NCBI GenBank assembly: GCA_963774765.1
Contig: CAVZGP010000011.1
Coordinates: 682,001 to 746,000 of the forward strand
Source of the DNA: Sva-07 sp963774765
GTDB lineage: Bacteria > Actinomycetota > Acidimicrobiia > Acidimicrobiales > Ilumatobacteraceae
Direction of reading: 5' to 3'
DNA: 64,000 nt
In this document: piece after piece, positions 1 to 8,993 of the stretch
Numbering within the stretch: the stretch's first letter is position 1
How the letters are laid out: each line of letters begins with the position of its first letter
Notes under the pieces: generated by a model
Told to the model about the DNA's origin: nothing
Databases searched by the model: none
Seen by the model: only the letters and a program-made list of their open reading frames with translations
Position numbers and translations under genes: made by a program

Positions 1-663
1 CCCGACGCGCCGCCCTACGCGCGCACCAGCATGATCCTGGTGCCGACCGACACGCCGGGTTTCAACCTGGTGCGCAACGTCAGTGTGATGGGCCACGCCG
101 GCAGCGGTCACGCCAGCCACGGCGAAGTGATCTACCAGGGGTGCCGCGTGCCGATCGACAATCTGCTCGGCCCTCGCGGTGGTGGGTTCACGATCGCGCA
201 GGAGCGATTGGGTCCGGGTCGCATCCATCACTGCATGCGCTGGCTCGGCATCGCCAGTCGATCGTTCGATCTGATGTGTGCGCGCGCCAACGAGCGTGTG
301 ATCGACCCGAACGGCGACACGCTGGCGGATCGCCAGGTGATCCAGCACTGGGCCGCCGAACTCGACGCCGAGATCCGTGGCGCCCGTCTCCAGACGCTCC
401 ATGCCGCGTGGACGATCGACCAACACGGCGCCAAGACGGCCCGCGACGAGATCGCGGCGATCAAGTTCTCGGTCGCGAACACGATGCTCAAGGCCGTCGA
501 TACGGCAATCCAGGTGCATGGCGCGCTCGGCGTCACCGACGACACCGTGCTCGCCTATTGGTATCGCCACGAGCGCGCCGCTCGGATCTACGACGGTGCC
601 GACGAAGTCCACAAGACCTCGCTCGGCCGCCGGATCCTGCGCCGCTACGCGACCGCCACGTAG
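1..663 (+). CDS. Acyl-CoA dehydrogenase family protein, C-terminal part (5' end outside window)
   Basis: Frame 1 is open from the first base, so the gene starts to the left of the window; 220 codons are visible. It shows the C-terminal half of an acyl-CoA dehydrogenase: end of the middle beta domain, then the helical bundle with LGPGRIHHCMRW, the VHGALGVTDDT stretch and the terminal RIYDGADEVHKTSLGRRIL block that closes the FAD/active-site region. The family oxidises acyl-CoA thioesters to enoyl-CoA and passes electrons to ETF. The visible part lacks the N-terminal domain needed to judge substrate. It ends 13 bases before a perfect palindrome shared with the convergent downstream gene. Confidence 0.9.
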   Translation, partial: PDAPPYARTSMILVPTDTPGFNLVRNVSVMGHAGSGHASHGEVIYQGCRVPIDNLLGPRGGGFTIAQERLGPGRIHHCMRWLGIASRSFDLMCARANERVIDPNGDTLADRQVIQHWAAELDAEIRGARLQTLHAAWTIDQHGAKTARDEIAAIKFSVANTMLKAVDTAIQVHGALGVTDDTVLAYWYRHERAARIYDGADEVHKTSLGRRILRRYATAT

Positions 664-676
664 TCGCCCCGAGCCG

Positions 677-711
677 ACGTAACACTTGGTGTCTGACACC
701 AAGTGTTACGT
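677..711. terminator. Palindrome, GGTGTC-T-GACACC core (family A copy 1)
   Basis: Perfect inverted repeat with 17-base arms (ACGTAACACTTGGTGTC) around a single T at 694. It lies between two convergent stop codons (661-663 on plus, 713-715 on minus), so it can serve both genes as a bidirectional terminator hairpin. There is no U-tract. The core GTC-W-GAC is shared with five other intergenic palindromes in the window. Confidence 0.75.
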
Positions 712-712
712 G

Positions 713-1732
713 TCACGCGAGGCGGTCGAGCATCTCCTTGGTCACGGCGTTGCGCGCTGGGCGCCCGGTACGCCAGCGGTCGATCTCGTCGACGGCGTGA
801 TCGATCATCCGCGGCAACTCCGTGCCGAGCGAACCGGCGAGGTGCGGGGTGACGAACACGTTCGGTAGTGCCCACAGCGGATGGTCGTCGGGCAGCGGCT
901 CGGGGTCGCTCACGTCGAGCACGGCCGAGAGCCGCCCGGTCGAGACCTCGGCGAGCAGCGCGTCGTGGTCGAGCAGAGCCCCGCGGGCGGTGTTGATCAC
1001 CGTCGCCCCGGTTCGGAGTGCAGCGAGCTGTTGCGCGCCGATCATGTGCCGTGTGCTCGGCAGGTCGGGCGCGTGGATCGACAGGATGTCGACGCTCGCG
1101 CACAGCTCGTCGAGGTTCATCTTCGCCACCCCGAGGGTCGACGCTTCGGCCTCGGTGACGAACGGGTCGTAGAGCGCAACACGGAGGTGAGGGAAGGCGC
1201 TGAGCAGCTCGATCACCCGTCGACCGATCAACGACGCCCCGACGATGCCGATCGTCTTGGCGTAGTTGCCGACGGCGACGTCGTGTGGCTGACGGAACTC
1301 GCGCAGCGACACGTCACGCGGGGTCCGCCTCACGTCGCGCTGCCAGAACACGTCCTTGTTCGCGAACAGGATCGTGGCCAGCGTGAACTCGGCCACCGGC
1401 TCGGCGTTGGCGGCGGCACCGGACGTCACGCGGATGCCCCGGTCGAAGACGTCAGCGCTGACGGTCTGCTTGACGGTGCCGGCGGCGTAGGCGAACAGCC
1501 CGAGATTCGGCGCCCGGTCGATCACGGCACCGTCGATCGGCGGGCAGCCCCAGTGTCCGAGGATCACCTCCGCTCGCGCCAGCAGGGTGTCGGCACGCGG
1601 ATCGTTCCAGTCTCCCAGGGGTTCGTGGTCGAGGATCTCGGCGACCTCGGCGATCCGGTCGACCGCCGCCGGGTCGAGCAGATCGAGCGACGGGTGATAC
1701 GCGATCAGCAGTGCCGGGCGATGGACGGTCAT
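713..1732 (-). CDS. D-isomer-specific 2-hydroxyacid dehydrogenase family protein
   Basis: 339 aa, close to the family length. The Rossmann glycine loop is GIVGASLIGR near residue 162, and the three catalytic residues of the family are present: Arg250 in NTARGALLD, Glu278 in DPEPLP and His297 in TPHLAG. Such enzymes reduce 2-keto acids to (R)-2-hydroxy acids with NAD(P)H, or the reverse. I chose ATG at 1732 because the conserved sequence begins there; the frame stays open upstream but would run into the divergent gene. Only 41 bases separate it from the DUF2264 operon on the other strand, so it probably belongs to the same pathway. Exact substrate unknown. Confidence 0.85.
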   Translation of the reverse strand: MTVHRPALLIAYHPSLDLLDPAAVDRIAEVAEILDHEPLGDWNDPRADTLLARAEVILGHWGCPPIDGAVIDRAPNLGLFAYAAGTVKQTVSADVFDRGIRVTSGAAANAEPVAEFTLATILFANKDVFWQRDVRRTPRDVSLREFRQPHDVAVGNYAKTIGIVGASLIGRRVIELLSAFPHLRVALYDPFVTEAEASTLGVAKMNLDELCASVDILSIHAPDLPSTRHMIGAQQLAALRTGATVINTARGALLDHDALLAEVSTGRLSAVLDVSDPEPLPDDHPLWALPNVFVTPHLAGSLGTELPRMIDHAVDEIDRWRTGRPARNAVTKEMLDRLA

Positions 1733-1773
1733 GTGCAGACGCTCATTTGCATACGAGAGCAGTGTGCACTCCA

Positions 1774-3657
1774 ATGGCGGCTGTGAACGACACGGATCGG
1801 TCGAATCGACGGCGCGCCAATCCGCTCGCGCTCGGTCCATTGCAGACCCGCGACGACGTCGCCCGAGCGGTGATCGACCTGTACGAGCCGCTGCTCCCAC
1901 ACATCAGCGCCAACGGGGCGAGGGTCCGCCTCGGAAGCTTCGCGTCGGTGTTCGAGCAGTCCACCGCAGAGCTCGAGGGTTTCGCTCGCCCGCTCTACGG
2001 GATCGTGCCGCTCGTGGTCGGCGGCTACGAGTTCGCGTGGTGGGAGCGATTCCAGTCCGGCCTCGACGCCGGCACCGACCCACACTCGACCGAGTACTGG
2101 GGACCTGTCCCCGGCGACAACGACCAGCGGATGGTCGAACAGGCCGCGATCGGTCTCGCGCTGGCCTTCTGCCCCGAGCAGACCTGGGAGCCACTGGCGC
2201 CGCCCGCACGCGATCGCCTCGTCACCTGGCTGCATGGGATCTTCGAGCACGATCCGAATCCGAACAACTGGCAGTTCTTCCGGGTGCTCGTCGCTCTCGG
2301 CCTGGAACGCGTCGGCGCCCCGTTCGACGCTGTGAAGGTCACTGCCTCGCTCGACCTGCTCGACAGCTATCGGGTCGGCCGTCACTGGTACGCCGACGGC
2401 GCGCTTGCGAACGTCGACTACTACGTGCCGTTCGCATTCCACACCTATGGCCTGATGTACGCGGCGGCGAACGACCTCGGCCTCGGCGACGACACGCGAG
2501 CGGCTGCCTACCGCGAACGCGCGAGCACGTTCGCCGCCGATGTCCGACACTGGTTCGCGCCGGACGGCGCAGCCGTGCCGTTCGGGCGCAGCCTCACCTA
2601 TCGGTTCGCGATGTCGTCGTTCTGGGGTGCTCTCGCGTGGGCGAACGTCGACAGCGACCTGTCGTGGGGTGCGGTGCGCGGCATGTCGATGCGGCACCTG
2701 CGCTGGTGGGCCGATCATCCGATCAGCGACCGCGACGGCGTGCTGTCGATCGGCTACACCTACGACAACCGCCGACTGTCCGAGACCTACAGCTCGGCCG
2801 GATCGCCGTACTGGTGCATGAAGGCCTTCGGTTCGCTCGGCGCCCCTGCCGATCACCCCTTCTGGACGAGCGACGACGAGCCGCTCGACGCGCTGCCCGC
2901 GCCGGTCACGATCGTCGATGCCGGACAGGTGATCGCCCGCGATGGAGATCACGCCGTGATCCTGAACGGTCGCCCGGCTGTCGCCCTCGACTTTCCCGAG
3001 CAGGCCGCTGCCAAGTACCGCAAGTTCGCGTACTCGTCGGTGTTCGGCTTCAGCGGCGACGTGGCAGACATGTTCGGCTCGGTCCACACCGACTCGATGC
3101 TGGCGCTCACCGACTCAGACGGAAATCGTCGCGTCCGTCTCGGCATCGAGGCCGCCGGCGTCGAGGACGCGATGGCCTGGAGCACCTGGCACCCATGGCC
3201 CGACGTACGGGTCGATTCGGTGTGCTGGTCGATCGACGCGTCACAGCACGGGCGGATCCACCGCATTCGCAACGGGCGCGACCTGACGGGTGTCGAATCG
3301 GGGTTCGCTCTCGGTCTCGATTCGCCGGGCGACCTGCTCGGCGAGGCCAACCGCACGGGTGGCGACCGATCGGTGATCACCGCCAGCATGGGCGTCTCCG
3401 CGATCGTCGACCTCGCCGGGCCCAGCTCGATCGCACGTCGGCCGATCGCCCGCAATCTGGCGGTCAACGCCAGCCTTGTCCATCCGCGCACCGCCGTGCC
3501 CGCGTTGAACGGCCCGTTGCCCGCTGGCGACCACACCGTTGCCTGCCTGGTCTACGCGTCACCACGAACCGCGCCACCGGTCGTCGACGAGACATCGGTC
3601 GTCCCCCCGGCGGCCGCCGACTTGCTCGAGCGGATCACCGCACAGGAGGTGCCATGA
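1774..3657 (+). CDS. DUF2264 domain-containing protein
   Basis: 627 aa, with the hallmarks of the DUF2264 family: an N-terminal NPL...TRDDVARAV region, LYGIVPLVVGG, the EYWGPVPGDNDQRMVE block and NPNNWQFFRVL near residue 170, followed by a beta-rich C-terminal third. The family is predicted to form an alpha/alpha-toroid like many glycan-active enzymes, but no reaction is established that I can name. No signal peptide, so probably cytoplasmic. ATG 1774 is the first start that leaves the divergent promoter region free. It is the first gene of a four-gene run; its stop overlaps the next start (ATGA). Family assignment is firm, function is inference: processing of a sugar or glycoside. Confidence 0.8.
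   Translation: MAAVNDTDRSNRRRANPLALGPLQTRDDVARAVIDLYEPLLPHISANGARVRLGSFASVFEQSTAELEGFARPLYGIVPLVVGGYEFAWWERFQSGLDAGTDPHSTEYWGPVPGDNDQRMVEQAAIGLALAFCPEQTWEPLAPPARDRLVTWLHGIFEHDPNPNNWQFFRVLVALGLERVGAPFDAVKVTASLDLLDSYRVGRHWYADGALANVDYYVPFAFHTYGLMYAAANDLGLGDDTRAAAYRERASTFAADVRHWFAPDGAAVPFGRSLTYRFAMSSFWGALAWANVDSDLSWGAVRGMSMRHLRWWADHPISDRDGVLSIGYTYDNRRLSETYSSAGSPYWCMKAFGSLGAPADHPFWTSDDEPLDALPAPVTIVDAGQVIARDGDHAVILNGRPAVALDFPEQAAAKYRKFAYSSVFGFSGDVADMFGSVHTDSMLALTDSDGNRRVRLGIEAAGVEDAMAWSTWHPWPDVRVDSVCWSIDASQHGRIHRIRNGRDLTGVESGFALGLDSPGDLLGEANRTGGDRSVITASMGVSAIVDLAGPSSIARRPIARNLAVNASLVHPRTAVPALNGPLPAGDHTVACLVYASPRTAPPVVDETSVVPPAAADLLERITAQEVP
3644..3650 (+). promoter_or_regulatory. Strong Shine-Dalgarno (AGGAGGT) deciding the start at 3654
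   Basis: AGGAGGT lies three bases before ATG 3654, inside the end of the DUF2264 gene. It marks 3654 as the start of the aldolase gene although the frame from this ATG is not that of the conserved protein, which is the main reason for inferring frameshifts at about 3672 and 3700. Confidence 0.6.
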
Positions 3658-4615
3658 ACGAATCCGACGTGGTTGGGCGAATCCAACCGGGCGCGCGATC
3701 ACCGGGATGTCGGCCGTGCTGCTGCCGTTCACCGCGGGCGGCGAGATCGACTGGGACGCCACCGAGGCTCACGTCGGCCGTACCGTCGCGGCGGGCCTGT
3801 CTCCAGCGGTCAACATGGACACCGGGTACGTCCAGCTGTTGACCGACGCCCAGAAGATCGAGGTCCTCGACCGAACGACGGCCATCGCCGGCGCGGACTT
3901 CGTCGCCGGCGCCTACGTGGCCGACCAGCCCGGCGCGGTCTTCGACCTCGATGGCTATCTCGAAGCGTGCGAGGCCATCGCGAGCCGTGGCGGCACACCG
4001 GTGATCTTCCCATCGTACGGGCTCAACTCGCTCGACGACGACGGCTGGGTCGAGGCCCTCGCGGCCGTCGGCGCGCGGGTCGAGCGGTTCATCGGTTTCG
4101 AACTCGGAGCGATGTTCGTCCCGTATGGTCGGATCCCGTCGATCGAGGCCTATGAGGCGATGCTGGACATCGGGTCGTGCATCGGTGCGAAGCACTCGTC
4201 GCTGAGCCGCCAACTCGAATGGGACCGGCTCGCCGTGCGCGACCGGGTGCGTCCCGACTTCCGGGTGTTCACCGGCAACGACCTCGCGATCGACATGGTG
4301 ATGTACGGGTCGGACTATCTGCTCGGGCTGTCGACGTTCGCCCCCGAAGCGTTCGCGCTGCGCGACCGCATGTGGGCGAACGAAGATCCGCGCTTCCACG
4401 AACTCAACGACCTGCTGCAGTACCTCGGGAACTTCACCTTCCGAGCGCCCGTCCCCGGCTACCGCCACGACGCGGCGATGGCATTCGAGCTGCGGGGCTG
4501 GGCATCGTCGAGCAGCACGCCGAACGGCGCGCCGCAGCGCCCGGAGTCGGATCGAGCGGTGCTCGCCGACATCGTCGAACGAATCGATTCCTGGACATCG
4601 GAGGCAACCCCATGA
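3654..4615 (+). CDS. Dihydrodipicolinate synthase (DapA)-family aldolase/lyase, N-terminus frameshifted
   Basis: About 319 aa after repair. DHDPS-like TIM barrel: TGMSAVLLPFTAGGEIDWDA first strand, FPSYG (family tyrosine region) and IGAKHSSLS carrying the Schiff-base lysine. Such enzymes condense or cleave 2-keto acids, commonly pyruvate-releasing. The well-placed ATG at 3654 is in a different frame from the barrel, which is open from before 3707. Removing one base in GTGGTTG (about 3672) and one in GCGCGCGATC (about 3700) joins the frames without changing anything else. If the sequence is correct, translation could only start at ATG 3707. ATGA overlap with both neighbours. Substrate unknown; not the lysine-pathway DapA by context. 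Confidence 0.8.
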
Positions 4616-6024
4616 GCGTGCGGTGGACGCAGGTCAAGAAGCTCGACACCGTCGACGCATTCCGCCGACACTGTGCAGCAATCGGTGTCGACATCCCGAT
4701 CGACGACACGGTCGATCCGGCTGGGGTGCTCGCAGCACCGGTGACGATCGGCGACGCCTCGTCGAACCCGCTGACCGCACCCAACCGCTTCGCTGTGCTG
4801 CCGATGGAGGGCTGGGACGGCACCACCGACGGTCGGCCGACCGACCTCGTGCGGCGGCGCTGGCAGCGATTCGGCGACAGTGGGTGTGGGCTGGTGTGGG
4901 GTGAGGCGACCGCCGTTCGCGCCGATGGGCGTGCCAATCCGAACCAGCTCATCATCGACGACCGCACCGTCGACGAGTTCGCCGAGCTGCGGACGCTGCT
5001 CGACCCGACGCAGGTCACGGGTCTGCAGCTCACACACTCGGGCCGATGGTCGCGCCCCGAGGGAGCGCCGTTGCCGAGGACGGCCTACGAGCATCCGTGG
5101 CTCGACCGGCGCGTCGGCGTCGACGCACGAGCGGTGTTCAGCGACGACGAACTCGACGAACTCGCCGACGACTACGTCGCGGCGGCCGTGCTCGCGGGCC
5201 ACGCGGGGTTCGACTTCGTCGACGTCAAGCACTGCCATGGCTATCTGCTCCACGAACTGCTCACCGGCTACGGCCGCGAGGGCCGCTACGGCGGCGACCT
5301 CGCCGGCCGCAGCGAGTTCCTCCGAACAGTGGTCGGCGGAATCCGCGAGCGGGCGCCCGGCCTGGCGATCGCCGTCCGGCTGTCGGCATTCGACATGGCG
5401 CCGTTCATCCCGGGCAACGGGGGAGTTGGTGAGCCCGAAACACACGGGGCGTACGGCCTCGCATTCGGCGGCGACGGGACGGGGCTCGGCATCGATCTCG
5501 CCGAAACCCACGCACTGCTCGACCGCTTCTCGCAGTTGGGCATCGGCCTGGTCAGCACCACGGCCGGCAGCCCGTACTACAATCCGCACGTTCAGCGCCC
5601 AGCGTATTTCCCGCCGTCGGACGGCTACCAACCGCCGGAGGATCCATTGGTGGGCGTGGCTCGTCAACTCGCCGTCACGGCAGAGCTGACGGCGGCGCAC
5701 CCCGATCTCACGATCATCGGCTCGGGCTATTCGTACGCGCAGGACTGGTTGGCACACGTGGGTCAAGCCGTCGTCGCCGGTGGTGGCACAACGATGGTTG
5801 GGCTCGGCCGGATGATCCTGTCGTACCCGGCGCTGGCCGCCGATGTGTTGGCGGGACGACCCCTGGAGCGAGGTCTGATCTGTCGCACGTTCAGCGACTG
5901 CACCACGGCGCCGCGAAATGGTCTCGTGTCGGGCTGCTACCCGCTCGACCCGTTCTACAAAGAGCATCCCCAACGCGTCGAGTTGACGAGGGCCAAGCGC
6001 GATGCCAAGGAGCGCCTGCGGTGA
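4612..6024 (+). CDS. NADH:flavin oxidoreductase, Old Yellow Enzyme family
   Basis: 470 aa FMN-binding TIM-barrel enzyme. Visible OYE features are NRFAVLPMEGWD at the start of the barrel, LTHSGRWSRP, the substrate-site stretch KHCHGYLLHELLTGYGREG, YGGDLAGRSEF and a C-terminal phosphate-binding region VVAGGGTTMVGLGRMILSYP (FMN). It continues past the barrel with a short Cys-containing tail (RTFSDCTTAPRNG), as in the longer 2,4-dienoyl-CoA-reductase-like members but without their extra domains. Expected to reduce or isomerise an alpha,beta-unsaturated or keto compound. Third gene of the operon; ATG overlaps the previous stop (ATGA) and its stop overlaps the next GTG. Substrate not predictable. 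Confidence 0.85.
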   Translation: MSVRWTQVKKLDTVDAFRRHCAAIGVDIPIDDTVDPAGVLAAPVTIGDASSNPLTAPNRFAVLPMEGWDGTTDGRPTDLVRRRWQRFGDSGCGLVWGEATAVRADGRANPNQLIIDDRTVDEFAELRTLLDPTQVTGLQLTHSGRWSRPEGAPLPRTAYEHPWLDRRVGVDARAVFSDDELDELADDYVAAAVLAGHAGFDFVDVKHCHGYLLHELLTGYGREGRYGGDLAGRSEFLRTVVGGIRERAPGLAIAVRLSAFDMAPFIPGNGGVGEPETHGAYGLAFGGDGTGLGIDLAETHALLDRFSQLGIGLVSTTAGSPYYNPHVQRPAYFPPSDGYQPPEDPLVGVARQLAVTAELTAAHPDLTIIGSGYSYAQDWLAHVGQAVVAGGGTTMVGLGRMILSYPALAADVLAGRPLERGLICRTFSDCTTAPRNGLVSGCYPLDPFYKEHPQRVELTRAKRDAKERLR

Positions 6025-6839
6025 GCGTCGATCGCTCGGGAGTGCGCATCCTGGTGTTCCATCGAGCCGTCGGGTTCGTGCACCTGTCGATCCCTGATGC
6101 GGTGGCCGCGATCGAACGCCTGGGTGCCGAGCACGGCTTCGGCGTCGACGCCACCGACGACCCCGGGCGGTTCACCGACGATCTCGGGTTCTACGACGTC
6201 GTCGTGTTCGTGCACACCACCGGCAACGTGTTGCCCGAGCCGTCGCAGCGCGCGGCACTCGAGCGGTACATCGCCAACGGTGGCGGGTTCTTCGGGATCC
6301 ACGCGACCTCGTCGATGGCGCCCGATGTCGAGGCCGACTGGCCGTGGTTCCGCGAGCTGGTCGGTGCGAGGTTCAAGGGGCACACCGCGGCGTTCATCTT
6401 CAGCGACGGTCCCGTCGCCGAGAGCCAGGGTGTCACCTACGGCGGTCCCCTGGTCGAGGCCCCGACCTGTGCCGACCGCTGGAGCGATGCCCTCGCCGTG
6501 ATGAGCTGCGAGGCCGCAACCGTGCACGTCGAGGATCCCGCGTGTCCGGCCATCCGCGGCGTCAGTGACGGCGACGTACTCGTCGACGAGTGGTATGGCT
6601 TCCACGAGAACCCGCGCCCGTGGGTCGATGTCGTGGCAACGGTCGACGAGTCGACCTACGCGCCGCATCTCGGCGAGATGGGCGCCGACCATCCGATCGT
6701 GTGGTGGCGCGAGTTCGGCGGCGGTCGCAGCGTCTACAACTCGATGGGCCACGCGTCCGCGGTGTGGAGCGACCCGAAATTCCTCGGCACCGTCCTCGGC
6801 GGTATCGACCTCGCGGCCGGAACTCCACCAGGGGTCTGA
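6021..6839 (+). CDS. ThuA domain-containing protein
   Basis: 272 aa. ThuA fold (class-I glutamine amidotransferase-like flavodoxin fold): RILVFHRAVGFVHLSIPDA at the N-terminus, GGGFFGIHATSS, WPWFRELVGARFKGH, the DEWYGF block and WWREFGGGRSVYNSMGH at the C-terminus. ThuA proteins act with ThuB-type dehydrogenases in disaccharide catabolism via 3-keto sugars (established for trehalose/sucrose use in rhizobia). GTG start overlaps the previous stop (GTGA), so it is translationally coupled. The last codons and the TGA stop are built from the palindrome at 6826-6848. Last gene of the putative sugar-derivative operon. Confidence 0.85.
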   Translation: MSVDRSGVRILVFHRAVGFVHLSIPDAVAAIERLGAEHGFGVDATDDPGRFTDDLGFYDVVVFVHTTGNVLPEPSQRAALERYIANGGGFFGIHATSSMAPDVEADWPWFRELVGARFKGHTAAFIFSDGPVAESQGVTYGGPLVEAPTCADRWSDALAVMSCEAATVHVEDPACPAIRGVSDGDVLVDEWYGFHENPRPWVDVVATVDESTYAPHLGEMGADHPIVWWREFGGGRSVYNSMGHASAVWSDPKFLGTVLGGIDLAAGTPPGV

Positions 6840-6848
6840 CCCCTGGTG
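6826..6848. terminator. Palindrome, GGGGTC-T-GACCCC core (family A copy 2)
   Basis: Inverted repeat with 11-base perfect arms (CACCAGGGGTC) around T6837. The TGA stop of the ThuA gene is the centre of the palindrome, so the element has supplied the end of the coding sequence. It is 14 bases before the stop of the convergent desaturase gene. Probable terminator. Confidence 0.7.
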
Positions 6849-6862
6849 AAAATTCGGTGCAC

Positions 6863-7944
6863 TCAGGCGGGGTAGGGGTGCCAGGTGCCGGTTTCGAAGT
6901 CGTGGAGTTTGCAGGCCTTGGTCGAACGCGAGGTAGTCGCGGACACGGATCGGACGTTCGTCGACCTGATCGGGGAACGCCTCCGCGATCGCACGGGCAG
7001 CCTCGGGGAGTCGGTAGCACGGGATGCGCATGTCGACGTGGTGGGGGAGATGCACCATGATCCAGTGGGTGAAGAAATCCCAGCCCGGCGGCCCCCACAG
7101 GATCGTGGTGCCCTCGACCTGACCGCGGAAGCGGTTCCACTTCGCGGCGCGGCCACCAGCGGATGCTCGGTGCGATGTGGTGTACGTGCACGACCCAGCC
7201 GATCGTCTGGCAGAACAGCAGGAACGGGATCACCACGACCTTGGCCCACTGCCAGATCCCACCGGTGCCGTCGAACGCGACGAGCGCCACCAGGGTGCCG
7301 ATCGCATACAGCGCCACCAGCGCCTGGTCGCGGCGCATCTGCTTGGCCCAGCGGGCCGGCGGCGGAAACCGGACCATCTTGTTCCACCACACCTCGCGGA
7401 GGTAGTAGGCGCCCGAGCCGAACGGCCCCCACTCGAACTTGTGGCGCCACTTGGCGAGGCGGCCGAGGTTCTCGTACTGCTCGATGGTCAGGGGATGCCA
7501 CACGAAGTCGAGGCCCTGCTTGAGGGTGTGACCGTGATGCACGCGGTTGTGGCCGAACACCCACACCTCGACGGCGTGCAGTGACGGCAGCATCGAGAGG
7601 CGGGCGACCACCGCATTGAGGCGCTTCGAGTCGAACAGCGCCTCGTGGGCGGCGTCGTGGCCGATCACGAAGAGACCGGCGACCGAGATCCCGGCGAGCG
7701 CCCACAGAGGTACCAGCAGCAATGGGTTGTTCGTCGACAACAGACCCCACGCCGCGAGGCCGAAGATCACGATGTCGCGGGCGAACAGCAGCAGGCCGCG
7801 AACCGTCGAGCGCTCGTAGCAGTGCTCGGGAACGACGTCGAGGACCGGCTTGAGGCCGGTCGGTGTCTCGATCATCGCGTCAGAGCTGCGGACGGTGCTG
7901 GCTCGTGTGTCGCGAATGGCGCTGGTGCTGATGTCGACGGACAT
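6863..7944 (-). pseudogene. Fatty acid desaturase (membrane di-iron type), two frameshifts
   Basis: The product would be about 359 aa with hydrophobic segments (LLLFARDIVIFGLAAWGLL, LLVPLWALAGISVAGLFVIG) and the three histidine boxes of membrane desaturases: HDAAHE, GHNRVHHGH and HLPHHVDM. It inserts double bonds into acyl chains using a di-iron centre and O2. The frame changes near 7144 (WWPRR to KWNRF) and again near 6926 (before KLHDFETGTWHPYP); deleting one base at each restores a complete desaturase with a normal C-terminus. Start ATG 7944 has AGGAGG at 7947-7952. Because nothing else is degraded, sequence error is as likely as true inactivation. Divergent from the ABC exporter, with a shared operator-like site. 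Confidence 0.8.
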
Positions 7945-7972
7945 GGCCCTCCTCGTGGCGGATGAACCGAGC

Positions 7973-7990
7973 CTACCGACCAGTAGGTAG
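7973..7990. promoter_or_regulatory. Candidate TetR-family operator between desaturase and ABC exporter
   Basis: CTACCGACCAGTAGGTAG is an imperfect 18-base palindrome (7 of 9 positions paired) lying between the divergent starts at 7944 and 8043. It resembles the ACCGACNNGTCGGT-type sites bound by TetR repressors of lipid and efflux genes. No TetR gene is in the window, so the regulator would be encoded elsewhere. Inference from sequence only. Confidence 0.4.
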
Positions 7991-8042
7991 ATCGGCACGC
8001 ATCGCTCGCCTGGCAGACTGGACACGGCGAAAGGAACCGTTC

Positions 8043-8993
8043 ATGTCGTCAGCGATCTCGATCACCAATGTCGTCAAGACCTTCGGACCGACCAGGGCCC
8101 TCGACGGGCTCGACCTCGAGGTTCGAACCGGCGAGGTGCATGGGTTCCTCGGTCCGAATGGGGCCGGCAAGACCGTCACCATCCGCATCCTGCTCGGCCT
8201 GCTGCGCGCCGACAGCGGGACCGTGCGCCTGCTCGACGGTGACCCGTGGCGCGACGCCGTCGAACTGCATCGCCACCTCGCGTACGTTCCCGGTGACGTC
8301 AACCTCTGGCCGAACCTCTCGGGCGGTGAGACGATCGACCTGTTGGCCCGCCTGCGCGAGGGTGGCGGTGGCACGGGTCGCCAAGCGGTCGACCGGGCCC
8401 GGCGCGACGAACTGATCGAGCGTCTGGCACTCGACCCGACCAAGAAGAGCCGCACCTACTCGAAGGGCAACCGACAAAAGGTCGCCCTGATCGCCGGGTT
8501 GTCATCCAGCGCCGAGCTGTTGCTGCTCGACGAGCCGACGTCCGGCCTCGACCCGTTGATGGAGTCGGTGTTCCAGGACTGCATCCTCGAAGCGACACGC
8601 GAAGGTCGCACGGTCCTGCTGTCGAGCCACATTCTCGCCGAGGTCGAGAAGCTGTGTGACCGCGTCACGATCATCCGTCAGGGCCACGCGGTGCAGTCCG
8701 GCACGCTCGACGAGATGCGTCACCTCACCCGCACGAGCATCAGCGTTTCGACCGATCGGCCGATCACCGGTCTGGACGCGCTCGACGGCGTCCACGACGT
8801 GGCGCTCGACGACGGTCACGTGCGTTTCGACGTGGATGCCGGAGCGCTCGACGGGACCATCCGGCACTTGTCGAGCTTCGGTGTTCGTTCGCTCGTGAGC
8901 CAGCCGCCGACGCTCGAAGAGCTCTTCCTGCGTCACTACGGCGACGAGCTCGACCACACGAGCGCGCTGCTCGACGAGGCAGCCACACCATGA
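8043..8993 (+). CDS. ABC transporter ATP-binding protein (ABC-2 type exporter)
   Basis: 316 aa cytoplasmic ATPase. Walker A GPNGAGKT near residue 37, signature-like YSKGNRQKV (replacing LSGGQ), Walker B LLLLDEPTSGLDP and switch HILAEVEKLCD. The C-terminal 90 residues form the extra domain seen in DrrA-like drug/lipid exporters. ATG 8043 is preceded by AAAGGA. The next gene, the membrane partner, overlaps by ATGA. With the desaturase on the other strand and the shared operator candidate, a role in exporting a lipid or toxic hydrophobic compound is plausible but not shown. Confidence 0.85.
   Translation: MSSAISITNVVKTFGPTRALDGLDLEVRTGEVHGFLGPNGAGKTVTIRILLGLLRADSGTVRLLDGDPWRDAVELHRHLAYVPGDVNLWPNLSGGETIDLLARLREGGGGTGRQAVDRARRDELIERLALDPTKKSRTYSKGNRQKVALIAGLSSSAELLLLDEPTSGLDPLMESVFQDCILEATREGRTVLLSSHILAEVEKLCDRVTIIRQGHAVQSGTLDEMRHLTRTSISVSTDRPITGLDALDGVHDVALDDGHVRFDVDAGALDGTIRHLSSFGVRSLVSQPPTLEELFLRHYGDELDHTSALLDEAATP

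Noticed and set aside
4459..5973. 504-codon open frame on the minus strand opposite the OYE gene
   Set aside because: Low-complexity antisense frame typical of high GC; the plus strand has a full flavoprotein.
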